The notes beneath the pieces are model-generated. The model searched no databases. It saw only the letters and a program-made list of their open reading frames with translations, and was not told the DNA's origin. Positions 1 through 6,874 of a stretch of DNA of 44,776 nt are shown in pieces. This DNA comes from a virus. The first letter of the stretch is position 1. Each line of letters opens with the position of its first letter. A program made the position numbers and the translations under genes. The DNA is taken from positions 1 through 44,776 of the IMG/VR virus record IMGVR_UViG_3300050019_000041, one strand, 5' to 3'.

Positions 1-135
1 CACAGCGCCACCGCCGGCTACTCCGCTCACAGCGCCACCGCCGGCGACTCCGCTCACAGCGCCACCACCGGCTACTCCGCTCACAGCGCCACCGCCGGCG
101 ACTCCGCTCACAGCGCCACCACCGGCGACTACGCA
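1..135 (+). repeat. 27-bp in-frame tandem repeat, left-end portion
   Basis: There are about five copies of a 27-bp unit (cacagcgccaccgccggc followed by gactccgct or tactccgct). Units differ mainly at two sites, giving Ala/Thr and Asp/Tyr variants. The same array closes the right end of the window. The unit is a multiple of three, so copy-number changes keep the gene in frame. Confidence 0.95.
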
Positions 136-360
136 GAATCTAGTGTGTCGGGCAAAAACGCAATTGCCGCATCTCTCGGGATCAAGGGTAAGGCTAAGGC
201 AGCAAAAGGTGATTGGCTTGTGCTCGCGGAATATGACGAATGCGGAAAAATTATCGCCATGGGTGTCGCTCAGATTCGCGGGAAGCTCAAGGCCGACACC
301 TTTTACTCGTTAATCGGTGGAAAGTTTACCGAGGTGAAGGCATGCCCGACAGCGCACTGA
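1..360 (+). CDS. C-terminal part of DUF7666-like repeat protein (continues from right end)
   Basis: This is the second half of the gene that runs off the right end of the window at 44776. The reading frame is open from base 1 and encodes five nine-residue repeats of the type HSATAGYSA or HSATTGDSA. A compact C-terminal region of about 75 residues follows, rich in Lys, Gly and Ile, and ends at a TGA at 358-360. Overlapping the 11 identical terminal bases joins the two halves in frame. Small-residue repeats with regular Gly and Ser-Ala suggest a beta-solenoid, which is inference. Function is unknown. The last codons overlap the start of the ERF gene at 342, so translation is probably coupled. 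Confidence 0.75.
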   Translation, partial: HSATAGYSAHSATAGDSAHSATTGYSAHSATAGDSAHSATTGDYAESSVSGKNAIAASLGIKGKAKAAKGDWLVLAEYDECGKIIAMGVAQIRGKLKADTFYSLIGGKFTEVKACPTAH

Positions 361-1133
361 CCAAACAGAACTCCGCGCCGCTCGCAGAGCTAGGGCCCAT
401 GCAACTCATGCAGCAAGCACTTGCAAGCGGCACATCGCCCGAAGTAATCCGCGAACTGGTCGCGCTTCAGCAGTCCGTCGAGCGCTTCAACTGGGAGCGC
501 GAAGAGAGACAATCGAAGATCGACTTTGACAACGCGCTAAGCATTTGCCAGTCAAAGATCGCTACGTTGAAGCCAAACCAAGGGCGCAAGAGCAGGAAAA
601 CAGCAACAAAGGATGACATTTTTTGGCTGGACTACAAGGGACTCGACGAAGCTGTGCGACCGATCTACTTGGAGCAAGGATTTTCGATAAGCTTTTCCGA
701 GGTACAGGATGGCAAAGACAACTACATCGGAATGAGGGCCATCGTTTCACGTAGTGGCGTTTCGCGGGAATACTTCAAGCGCCTCACTCTTACCGCCGCC
801 TTTGACGGCATGCCAAAGGCGGACGCAGAGGCTTCGGCAGCATCCCGCGTAAAGCGCTATCTCATCCTGCAGGTTTTCAATGTGGCTATTTGCATCGACA
901 AGGACGAAAAGAAGCCTTTCGAGAACGGCAAGCAGCCAGGGGAACTCGATGAGCGCGAACACCTGACCCACCTTGATAACATCCGCAACGCCGGAAACGG
1001 AGAGGAGCTGCGCAAGATGTACATGAAAGCGCAGACAGACGCAGACGCTACCGGCGACACCAAAAGCACGCTGGCTTTCTCTGAAGCCAAGAACAAGCGC
1101 TATCGCGAACTGCAATCGGAAGGACGGATCTAA
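342..1133 (+). CDS. erf: ERF-family single-strand annealing protein
   Basis: A 263-aa protein resembling ERF-family (P22 Erf-like) recombinases, which anneal complementary ssDNA during phage recombination and genome circularisation. Matching features are an N-terminal helical region, the central FDNAL...KIATLKPNQ segment, the KGLDEAVRPIYLEQGFSISF stretch (about 100-120), and the SAASRVKRYLILQVFNVAI segment that corresponds to the family's conserved S-A-x-x-x-x-R-R-Y region. The in-frame ATG at 342 is preferred over an upstream ATG at 240, because GAGGTGAAGG precedes it closely and the upstream extension looks non-coding. It overlaps the preceding gene. Neighbours (coiled-coil protein, YqaJ exonuclease, RusA) form a standard phage recombination module. 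Confidence 0.8.
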   Translation: MPDSALTKQNSAPLAELGPMQLMQQALASGTSPEVIRELVALQQSVERFNWEREERQSKIDFDNALSICQSKIATLKPNQGRKSRKTATKDDIFWLDYKGLDEAVRPIYLEQGFSISFSEVQDGKDNYIGMRAIVSRSGVSREYFKRLTLTAAFDGMPKADAEASAASRVKRYLILQVFNVAICIDKDEKKPFENGKQPGELDEREHLTHLDNIRNAGNGEELRKMYMKAQTDADATGDTKSTLAFSEAKNKRYRELQSEGRI

Positions 1134-1134
1134 C

Positions 1135-2487
1135 GTGAGATTGAAACAGGAAGCACCCGCAGAAACTCCACTCTTTACCAGCGCATCGACCGAACTGGCA
1201 ACCATTGCAACCCTGCAAACCATCGTGCCGGTGGAATTCTTTAAGGCCGGCGGATCGAACGACATTCTTACCAACTTGGAAAATGAGGTTCGCGCACAGG
1301 CCGCAAAGTTGGACATCAGCACCAAGGCTGGCCGCGATGCAATCGCCTCGCTCGCCTACAAGGTCGCGTGTTCGAAGAAGCCCCTGGAGAACCTGCGCAA
1401 GGGCCTTACCGAGGATATCCGTAAGCAGAAAGAGGCCATTGATGCTGAGGGGCGCAAGGCGGATGAGCGCCTTGAGGCGCTCAAGATCGAAGTACGCAAG
1501 CCTTTGACTGACTGGGAGAACGCAGAGAAAGAGCGGGTAGCCAACCACGAGGCGGCGCTCCACTTGATCGAAGACGAAGAACAGCGCGCCGGTATGGGAT
1601 GGACAGTCGCGGAGCTTGAATCAAAGATCGCGCTTGTCAAGCAGCTTTTCAATTCGCGCATTTGGCAGGAATTTGAAGAGCGGGCTAGCAAGGCGAGGAT
1701 TATGGCGGTCGCCGCACTTGAACAAGCCCTATTCCGCGCCCAGGAAGCCATCCGGGAGAAAGAGGAGCTTGAACGCCTGCGCGCCGAGGCCGCGGAGCGC
1801 GCCATCAAGGAGCGCGAGGAAGCCGCTGCCAAAGCTGCCCAGGAGGCCGCAGAGCGCCGCGCAGAGGAACAAGCCCGCATTGCCCGCGAAGCTGCGGAGC
1901 GTGAGCGCCAGCGGGTCGAGAATGAGCGCGCAGAGGCCGAGGCTCGGACCAAGCAAGCCGAAGCGGAGAAGATCGCTGCGGAATTACGCGCAGAAGCATT
2001 GCGCCTTGCAGAGGCAGAAGCCTATCAGGCGCAATTGGCAAAGGAACGCCGCGAAGCAGCGGAAGCAGAAGAGCGCGCGCAGCAGGCTATGCGGGATGCC
2101 GAGGCACGGCGCATTGCGGAGGCTGAGCGCACGGAACAGCTACTTGCCGAGATGGAATCACGCGCCGCCGCCGAGCGGACACGAATAGAGCAGGAGCGCA
2201 TCGCTGAAGCAGAGGCAGCAGAGCGCCGCGAATACGAAGCGCAGCAGAAGGCGGAACGTGACCAGATCGCGGCGGTTGAAGCCGAGCGCCAGCGGGTAGC
2301 AGCGCAGAAGAAGGCGGAACTCGAAGAGGCTGAGAAACGTTCCGCTAATACGAAGCACCGGGCAAAGGTGAACATGGACGCTATTGATGCGCTCATGGCT
2401 CTGGGAGCACCCGACAGGCTGTTTGCCGACAAGGTTGTGACGGCTATCGCAAAGAACGAAATCCCGCACATCAGCATCCAGTACTGA
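1135..2487 (+). CDS. Coiled-coil protein of phage recombination module
   Basis: A 450-aa protein starting at GTG 1135, one base after the ERF stop. Residues 1-170 form a conserved-looking domain with STKAGRDAIASLAYKVA and KPLTDWENAEKERVANHEA segments. I recognise this arrangement from phage proteins that sit beside RecT/ERF and YqaJ genes. Residues about 190-400 are an almost uninterrupted Glu/Ala/Arg-rich coiled coil that can look TolA-like by composition only. A short C-terminal domain (MDAIDALMALGAPDRLFADKV) follows. The function of this family is not known to me; position suggests an accessory role in exonuclease/annealing recombination. Confidence 0.75.
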   Translation: MRLKQEAPAETPLFTSASTELATIATLQTIVPVEFFKAGGSNDILTNLENEVRAQAAKLDISTKAGRDAIASLAYKVACSKKPLENLRKGLTEDIRKQKEAIDAEGRKADERLEALKIEVRKPLTDWENAEKERVANHEAALHLIEDEEQRAGMGWTVAELESKIALVKQLFNSRIWQEFEERASKARIMAVAALEQALFRAQEAIREKEELERLRAEAAERAIKEREEAAAKAAQEAAERRAEEQARIAREAAERERQRVENERAEAEARTKQAEAEKIAAELRAEALRLAEAEAYQAQLAKERREAAEAEERAQQAMRDAEARRIAEAERTEQLLAEMESRAAAERTRIEQERIAEAEAAERREYEAQQKAERDQIAAVEAERQRVAAQKKAELEEAEKRSANTKHRAKVNMDAIDALMALGAPDRLFADKVVTAIAKNEIPHISIQY

Positions 2488-2495
2488 GGAGTGAC

Positions 2496-3248
2496 ATGAA
2501 AATTCTACGCAACTTCGCACAAGGAACCGATGACTGGCACCAGGAACGCTGCGGCCGTGCTACCGCATCCAACGCAGGATCGATCCTCGACTTCACGCAG
2601 AAGGGAGTCGAGGGCAGCAAGCGCAAACTATACCGTCTGGAGATCGTCGCGCAGATCCTCAGCGGCATCGCGGTTCAGGATAAGTTCGTTTCCGCGCCAA
2701 TGAAGGCGGGGACGTTCGCAGAGGGACCAGCGCGGGCAGCCTACGAGTTAGAAGAGGGTGTCATGGTCGAGCAGGTAGGCATCATCATCGGCGACGATGA
2801 GCGCACGGCGTACAGCCCCGATGGACTCGTTGGCTCAGATGGAGCGATTGAAATCAAGGGACCGACGACAACCACGCACCTGCAAACGCTGGACATGGGC
2901 GCGATACCGGAAGGCAACATGCCGCAGCTCTGGTTCGGATTCATGACGCACACCGGCCTTGCGTGGATCGACTTCATCTCGCGCGACGGCGGCATGAGCA
3001 ATAACCCGGAGATGTTCGGACCGATCTTGCCCAGGCGCTACCAGCAGTTCACTATCCGCCTGCACCGCACCGAATGTGAGGCGCAGATTGCCAAGATGCG
3101 CGAGGCAACGGATAGGTTCCTTGCTGACGTTGACGCGACAATCGAGCGGTTGAAACTGCGTGCGCCGGAAGTTGCAGAGCCGGAACGCCCCGCGCAGGAC
3201 TTCGGCGAGCTTGGACTGACGGACTCTGATCTTGCATTCTTGGACTAA
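2496..3248 (+). CDS. YqaJ/lambda-exonuclease-type recombination nuclease
   Basis: A 250-aa protein matching the YqaJ-like viral recombinase (PD-(D/E)xK) family, which resects dsDNA ends for the partner annealing protein. The N-terminal QGTDDWHQERCGRATASN motif (9-26) is the family signature. The catalytic core is SPDGLVGSDGAIEIKGP, with D109, E119 and K121 as likely metal/catalytic residues, and E76 is a plausible extra acidic residue. An MPQLWF segment near 145 follows, as usual. ATG 2496 is preceded by a GAGGAGTGA Shine-Dalgarno. With the ERF protein it forms an exonuclease-annealase pair. Confidence 0.88.
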   Translation: MKILRNFAQGTDDWHQERCGRATASNAGSILDFTQKGVEGSKRKLYRLEIVAQILSGIAVQDKFVSAPMKAGTFAEGPARAAYELEEGVMVEQVGIIIGDDERTAYSPDGLVGSDGAIEIKGPTTTTHLQTLDMGAIPEGNMPQLWFGFMTHTGLAWIDFISRDGGMSNNPEMFGPILPRRYQQFTIRLHRTECEAQIAKMREATDRFLADVDATIERLKLRAPEVAEPERPAQDFGELGLTDSDLAFLD

Positions 3249-3263
3249 CAGAGAAAGGAACAC

Positions 3264-3497
3264 ATGAGCTTGAAAATGACCAATGCAGAGAGATTTACCG
3301 GGGTGGTAGAGAACTCAGTCCCGCACAAGGATATTTTCTGGGTGCGCACAGACGCAGGGGAGACGCTGTTCTCTCACAAGAACTACGCAAAGGCGCGCGC
3401 TGTTCCAGAGATAGGCGCGCGCGTCAAGGGGCTGATTGGGCGCGTGCCTCAAGAGGACAAGCAAGCACGCGCATTCAACGTTGAGGTGGTCGCATGA
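3264..3497 (+). CDS. Small OB-fold / cold-shock-like protein
   Basis: A 77-aa protein with the pattern of a cold-shock-type OB fold: RFTGVVENS at the start, DIFWVRTDAG, a TLFSHKNY segment resembling the family's F-V-H-x-S region, a GARVKG turn and a closing QARAFNVEVV strand. This would be a single-stranded nucleic-acid binder, fitting the recombination neighbourhood. Assignment is by pattern only, and the classic RNP1/RNP2 aromatic motifs are weak. AGAAAGGAAC precedes the ATG. Its stop overlaps the next ATG (ATGA). Confidence 0.6.
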   Translation: MSLKMTNAERFTGVVENSVPHKDIFWVRTDAGETLFSHKNYAKARAVPEIGARVKGLIGRVPQEDKQARAFNVEVVA

Positions 3498-4156
3498 AAG
3501 AGCGCCCGATATTGTTCAATGGAGAGATGGTGCGCGCAATCCTCGAAGGCCGCAAGACGCAGACGCGGAGAATCTGCAAGCCACTGATCAATGCAACATC
3601 AGTAGCAGACGTTTATCACCGTCCTGATGGATTGTTTATCGGAACTCATCTGAAGGTTGGACTTGGATGCGGTATTACTGAACCATTTCCTTGTCCACTA
3701 GGCCATCCCGGCGACCGTCTTTGGGTGCGGGAGAATTTTCAGCCACTTCTTGCCGATGGAACTGATTGGGTCGATAGCGACTGGAAGACTGGAAAAGGCT
3801 ATGCGATCAATTACACCGCAACATCTCCAGTCCAAGAGTTCTATGATTGCGCTAATGACGAGGCTTTCTGTGATCGCGTAAAGCCTTCAATTCACATGCC
3901 ACGATGGGGCAGCCGCATCACGCTGGAGATCACCGACGTGCGCGTGCAGCGGATTCAAGATATCAGCGAAAGCGATGCGATAGACGAGGGATCTGGAGCA
4001 ACGGGCACTCTCCATGAAGAGTGGGACGGTGATCCTGACCAATACCGCAAACGGTTTCGCGAACTCTGGGACTCTATAAATACCGAACCGGGGCCTTATA
4101 GGTTCTGCGCAAATCCTTGGGTCTGGGCTGTGAGCTTCAAGATGGTGCGCGCATGA
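3494..4156 (+). CDS. ASCH-like phage protein
   Basis: A 220-aa protein with the N-terminal ERPILFNGEMVRAILEGRKTQ segment typical of phage ASCH-like proteins, followed by TRRICKP. The middle contains GDRLWVRENF and the second half SRITLEITDVRVQRIQDISESDA. These are the hallmark blocks of a widespread phage family sometimes labelled morphogenetic or ASCH-domain protein. ASCH folds are PUA-related and thought to bind nucleic acid; the actual phage role is not established. It overlaps the genes on both sides by ATGA junctions. Confidence 0.75.
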   Translation: MKERPILFNGEMVRAILEGRKTQTRRICKPLINATSVADVYHRPDGLFIGTHLKVGLGCGITEPFPCPLGHPGDRLWVRENFQPLLADGTDWVDSDWKTGKGYAINYTATSPVQEFYDCANDEAFCDRVKPSIHMPRWGSRITLEITDVRVQRIQDISESDAIDEGSGATGTLHEEWDGDPDQYRKRFRELWDSINTEPGPYRFCANPWVWAVSFKMVRA

Positions 4157-4527
4157 TCACTTTCACGGTTCCTATCGTTCCGCCCGATCTAAATCACTAC
4201 GTTCGGCACACTCGCAACGGTCGCCACTATGTTACCAACGAGGCTCTTGGATTTAAAGCAATGCTGGCTATATATGTGCACGGAGAATTCGTCCAGGCGA
4301 AATCTTTTGCGGTGCGAATCCTTATCGTGCTCGGCAAGGGCCAGCGCGGTGACGTAGATGGATTTCAGAAACTCGTCCTCGATGGGCTTGCGGACGCGGG
4401 AGTATTTCGCGGACCAAAAGGGAATCGCCTTTCAGATGCATATGTTGATGAACTGCACTGCAAGCGAGACCGAAAAGAAAGACCCAATGAAGGGCGAACA
4501 GTCATCACCGTCAAGGAGCGCACGTGA
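4153..4527 (+). CDS. rusA: RusA-family Holliday junction resolvase
   Basis: A 124-aa protein of typical RusA length. The N-terminal VPIVPPDLNHYVR strand region is followed by the signature GDVDGFQKLVLDGLADAGV (66-84), with D67, D69 and D77 as candidate metal ligands. A later LSDAYVDEL segment supplies further acidic residues. RusA proteins cut four-way junctions as dimers, which fits a recombination module. ATG 4153 was chosen because it overlaps the previous stop and starts at the family's first beta strand; a longer upstream in-frame start has no support. Confidence 0.88.
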   Translation: MITFTVPIVPPDLNHYVRHTRNGRHYVTNEALGFKAMLAIYVHGEFVQAKSFAVRILIVLGKGQRGDVDGFQKLVLDGLADAGVFRGPKGNRLSDAYVDELHCKRDRKERPNEGRTVITVKERT

Positions 4528-4694
4528 CGCGCTTTGTGGTCCTCTGTACGCTTCGGCGCGGAACCATCGAGCCGCCCGAGCTACTGGACGACGCGAACCA
4601 GTACCGCGCAAACCTGGCAGCGGAGACGCAAGAGCAGATCGAGCGCGATCCATCATATCAACCACAGCGCAGCACCAACCAGAAACGAGGATGA
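4524..4694 (+). CDS. Small hypothetical protein, GTG start
   Basis: A 56-aa reading frame beginning with GTG that overlaps the RusA stop (GTGA). Its stop codon reaches to within two bases of the next gene's start. The product has a hydrophobic start (TRFVVLCTLRRGTIEPPELL) and a polar, Gln/Glu-rich remainder. It fills an otherwise unexplained 169-bp gap, with the same overlap style as its neighbours, which is the main reason to accept it. No family recognised. Confidence 0.55.
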   Translation: MTRFVVLCTLRRGTIEPPELLDDANQYRANLAAETQEQIERDPSYQPQRSTNQKRG

Positions 4695-4696
4695 AA

Positions 4697-5014
4697 ATGC
4701 ACGCATCAGAACTTGACGCAGAGACATTTGAGGACGCAGCCGCACGAGTGGCCGCGATGGGAATCGGAGCACCAGAACGATCTCCGCGCAGCGACAAAGG
4801 CACCAAGCGCACACCGAAGGCGCAAACGGTCAGCATGGAAACGCTGGGCGCGATGAGCACCGATCAGACAGAGGAGCTTATCCGCCTGGTCGGCGCACGA
4901 GCTGAGACGCTGAAGAAGTGGGAAGAGGCACAGCGGGAAGCGCAGATGTGCGAGATTGATTTCAAGCTGAGCGCCAAGGCCCTGCAGGACTTCATCGAAG
5001 CGCTGGCGAAATAA
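4697..5014 (+). CDS. Hypothetical helical protein
   Basis: A 105-aa protein. Two in-frame ATGs occur (4691 and 4697). The Shine-Dalgarno GAGG at 4687-4690 abuts the first but lies six bases before the second, so 4697 is chosen. The N-terminal half is acidic and Ala-rich with a Lys/Arg linker (about 30-45). The C-terminal half (TDQTEELIRLVGARAETLKKWEEAQ...LSAKALQDFIEALAK) is predicted to be helical or coiled-coil. No family recognised. Confidence 0.65.
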   Translation: MHASELDAETFEDAAARVAAMGIGAPERSPRSDKGTKRTPKAQTVSMETLGAMSTDQTEELIRLVGARAETLKKWEEAQREAQMCEIDFKLSAKALQDFIEALAK

Positions 5015-5088
5015 CTTGACGCTGTGCGCAGTTGCGGTGGGATAGCTAACCGATAACGCACTTCAACCAGCAGTGTCGAAGGAGAAAA

Positions 5089-5451
5089 ATGAACATCGAA
5101 GATTTGACAATCAGGCAGGCAAAGCAACTCGCAGCGATATTTGGCAATAGTGCCACAAAACCAGTCCACCCAATGATCGGACGGAGATGCCTAATTCGCA
5201 CTTATAGCGCAGGCGTGCATATAGGCGACGTGGTTTTCGTCAACGAGATGGAAGTGAAGCTCGAAAACGCTCTGCGACTATGGAAATGGGAGGGAGGCGG
5301 TCTATCTCTCTCTGTGGTTGCCTCGCAGGGAATCAAGGGGGGACGCTTGAATATCACGGGAGAAATCTACCTCACGAACGCCATTGAGTTCATCCCCACA
5401 ACAGCAGAGGCGGAGGACACTTATGTCAGATTCATCGAAGACAAAAAGTAA
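5089..5451 (+). CDS. DUF6948-like protein
   Basis: A 120-aa protein. The core segment IGRRCLIRTYSAGVHIGDVVF, followed by ALRLWKWEGG, the GIKGGRLN turn and an ITGEIYLTNAIEFIPTT close, matches the pattern I associate with DUF6948 phage proteins. Function is unknown. It has a good Shine-Dalgarno (AAGGAGAAAA). The C-terminal codons overlap the start of the Gly/Ser/Tyr repeat gene at 5423. The 74-bp gap upstream contains TTGACG (5016-5021) but no convincing -10 at proper spacing. Confidence 0.7.
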   Translation: MNIEDLTIRQAKQLAAIFGNSATKPVHPMIGRRCLIRTYSAGVHIGDVVFVNEMEVKLENALRLWKWEGGGLSLSVVASQGIKGGRLNITGEIYLTNAIEFIPTTAEAEDTYVRFIEDKK

Positions 5452-5686
5452 GCATCACGGCTCCGGCTACGGCTCCGGCTACGGCTACGGCTCCGGCGAC
5501 GGCGACGGCTCCGGCTACGGCTCCGGCTACGGCTACGGCTACGGCTCCGGCGACGGCGACGGCTCCGGCTACGGCTCCGGCTACGGCTCCGGCTACGGCT
5601 CCGGCTACGGCTCCGGCTACGGCTCCGGCTACGGCTACGGCTACGGCTCCGGCTACGGCTCCGGCGACGGCTCCGGCACTTGTTAG
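5423..5686 (+). CDS. Gly/Ser/Tyr/Asp low-complexity repeat protein
   Basis: An 87-aa protein: a short basic N-terminus (MSDSSKTKSKHH) followed by about 70 residues built only from GSGYG, GYG and GDGDG units, ending in GTC. The start at 5423 is preferred because GCGGAGG lies just upstream and the ORF continues the operon overlap style; an upstream ATG at 5384 lacks this. The codons are nearly all GGC, TCC, TAC and GAC, so the DNA is itself a 6-bp-based tandem repeat (5458-5675). The product should be intrinsically disordered and Tyr-rich. Function unknown. Confidence 0.7.
   Translation: MSDSSKTKSKHHGSGYGSGYGYGSGDGDGSGYGSGYGYGYGSGDGDGSGYGSGYGSGYGSGYGSGYGSGYGYGYGSGYGSGDGSGTC
5458..5675 (+). repeat. 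Hexamer-based tandem repeat (GGCTCC/GGCTAC/GGCGAC)
   Basis: About 218 bp composed of alternating ggctcc, ggctac and ggcgac hexamers. Expansion or contraction by whole hexamers keeps the reading frame. Confidence 0.95.
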
Positions 5687-5690
5687 CTAC

Positions 5691-5719
5691 TTGAAGCGCG
5701 TCTAGGCTTGATGTATACT
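5691..5719 (+). promoter_or_regulatory. Sigma70-type promoter for replication genes
   Basis: TTGAAG (5691-5696), a 17-bp spacer and TATACT (5714-5719), placed right after the stop of the repeat gene. The expected start of transcription is near 5726, giving a 5' leader of about 100 nt before the replication initiator at 5825. Confidence 0.7.
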
Positions 5720-5725
5720 TGAATG

Positions 5726-5824
5726 ATCCGACGCGCCACGCAGAGGATCACACGATGCGGCCTGATCACCGCGTCCAGTTTCGGGGGAGCCTTCACTCCC
5801 CCGGAGCGCCCTTGAAGGAGGGAT
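5726..5824 (+). promoter_or_regulatory. Structured 5' leader with possible Shine-Dalgarno pseudoknot
   Basis: The leader contains an outer pairing GACGCG (5730-5735) with CGCGTC (5770-5775), an inner pairing GATCA (5746-5750) with TGATC (5763-5767), and a strong hairpin CGGGGGAG/CTCCCCCG (5782-5789 with 5796-5803). That hairpin's six-base loop CCTTCA is the exact complement of TGAAGG (5813-5818), which overlaps the AAGGAGGG Shine-Dalgarno of the next gene. The hairpin lacks a following T-run, so it is not a simple terminator. A translational switch is inferred. Confidence 0.5.
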
Positions 5825-6640
5825 ATGAACCAATGGTTCAGGATGTACGCGGAATTCGCCACCGACCCAAAAATTCGCACTATGAGCGATTCTCTACAGA
5901 TCCGGCTTATTCGCCTGTTTTGCCTGCGTAGCTCCGGGCTCACCGAAAAACTATCAGCGGACGAGTTGAAATATGGACTCGGATGCAACGACAATGAAAC
6001 GTTTCATGAAACAAAATCATCGTTTCAAGCGAAGGGTTTTATCGATGAAAATTGGGCTGTTTTGAACTGGAATAAGCGCCAATTTGTGTCGGACTCAAGC
6101 ACGGAAAGGGTCAACAAATTCCGCGCAAAACAAGCGTTGAAACAGTCTGAAACGTTTCTGAAACGCGATGAAACGCAAAATGAAACGCACCAGAACAGAA
6201 CAGAACAGAACAGAACAGAACAGAAAAAGACTATTGCGCGGAGCGTTCCGCCGGAAGAACTGGCGGGAACCCTTCCGCTACTCGGAGGGGATATGCACGA
6301 GATTTCCAAGCAGCAAGTGTCCGAATGGCAGCAGGCGTTTCCGGGCGTAGATGTGAAATCAGAGCTCAAGCGGATGAAAGTTTGGATGGACGCGAACCCT
6401 ACGCGGAAGAAAACTCCGAAGGGGATCAATCGAGCTATCGTTTCCTGGCTTACAAGATCGCAAGATAGCGGCAGAACAATCACCATGGGAGGCACCAATG
6501 GAAAACAAACTGGAAAGATCGAAGCAAACCGAGAGATCCTCGCAAGGTGCATCGCGGGTCTCGGAAATCATGAAAGCACTGACGGAAGTGCATTGCTACC
6601 GGGGGGCACAAATGACCGATATGTACCTAAGCCTAGTTAG
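5825..6640 (+). CDS. Phage replication initiator (O / replisome-organiser type)
   Basis: A 271-aa protein. The N-terminus (QWFRMYAEFATDPKIRTMSD...LIRLFCLRSSGLTE) matches the winged-helix start of phage replication-organiser proteins. The C-terminal part (VSEWQQAFPGVDVKSELKRMKVWMDANP...KTPKGINRAIVSWL) matches a region found in phage and DnaT-like replication proteins. The two are joined by a Gln/Glu/Thr/Asn-rich linker encoded by direct DNA repeats (6138-6225), so the gene may contain the replication origin as in lambda O. It has its own promoter and leader. DnaB is encoded downstream and no DNA polymerase is seen, so host polymerase is probably recruited. Confidence 0.75.
   Translation: MNQWFRMYAEFATDPKIRTMSDSLQIRLIRLFCLRSSGLTEKLSADELKYGLGCNDNETFHETKSSFQAKGFIDENWAVLNWNKRQFVSDSSTERVNKFRAKQALKQSETFLKRDETQNETHQNRTEQNRTEQKKTIARSVPPEELAGTLPLLGGDMHEISKQQVSEWQQAFPGVDVKSELKRMKVWMDANPTRKKTPKGINRAIVSWLTRSQDSGRTITMGGTNGKQTGKIEANREILARCIAGLGNHESTDGSALLPGGTNDRYVPKPS
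5995..6225 (+). other. Candidate replication origin: iteron-like repeats in initiator gene
   Basis: TGAAAC occurs as direct repeats at 6138, 6148, 6159, 6169 and 6181, spaced 10-12 bp (about one helical turn). A cluster upstream has the perfect 12-bp palindrome TGAAACGTTTCA (5995-6006), another TGAAAC (6007-6012) and an inverted copy (6022-6027). Seven tandem CAGAA copies follow at 6191-6225, then an A-rich run. Repeats within an initiator gene are the lambda-type origin arrangement; function here is inferred. Confidence 0.5.
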
Positions 6641-6806
6641 CGCTAGACTTGCGCAGGAAGACCCGGCGCGGGTGTTTCGTGCGCTGAAGGATCTAGGGGA
6701 GCGCCCGCGCAAAGATGGAGAATCTGCGCTGCTGGATCTTGGGACGATCCTTGGGGAGATGAACTCGAAACCGCGCATACTGAGTGCACCGGGAGGTGCG
6801 GAATGA
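6498..6806 (+). CDS. Hypothetical protein after replication initiator
   Basis: A 102-aa protein whose start overlaps the last 143 bases of the initiator gene in another frame. ATG 6498 is preceded by GGGAGGCACCA, a good Shine-Dalgarno. The predicted protein is mainly helical (TDMYLSLVSARLAQEDPARVFRAL, LLDLGTILGEM) without cysteine clusters or membrane segments. Position between initiator and DnaB would suit a helicase loader or replication accessory factor, but there is no recognised motif and that remains a guess. Confidence 0.6.
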   Translation: MENKLERSKQTERSSQGASRVSEIMKALTEVHCYRGAQMTDMYLSLVSARLAQEDPARVFRALKDLGERPRKDGESALLDLGTILGEMNSKPRILSAPGGAE

Positions 6807-6874
6807 CGCCGGCTGCTTTTCTCAGCGCGTGCGGCGTTCCGAAAGTCTACCGGGATGGGACGAGGCCGGAATGA
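6803..6874 (+). CDS. 23-codon micro-ORF bridging into methyltransferase gene
   Basis: An ATG at 6803 (overlapping the previous TGA) is preceded by GGGAGGTGC, and the 23-residue frame ends in a TGA that overlaps the methyltransferase ATG at 6871. The product (MTPAAFLSACGVPKVYRDG...) has no recognised domain. It may be a true small protein or a translational-coupling device. Confidence 0.45.
   Translation: MTPAAFLSACGVPKVYRDGTRPE

Noticed and set aside
1-135. CRISPR array
   Set aside because: Units are contiguous 27-bp coding repeats without spacers, and no cas gene is present.
747-1325. 192-aa minus-strand frame opposite the ERF gene
   Set aside because: Antisense shadow of a clear coding gene; composition rich in Cys, Phe and Leu with no domain pattern.
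5782-5803. Rho-independent terminator before the replication initiator
   Set aside because: The hairpin is strong but no T-run follows, and it lies within the leader of a promoter directed at the next gene.
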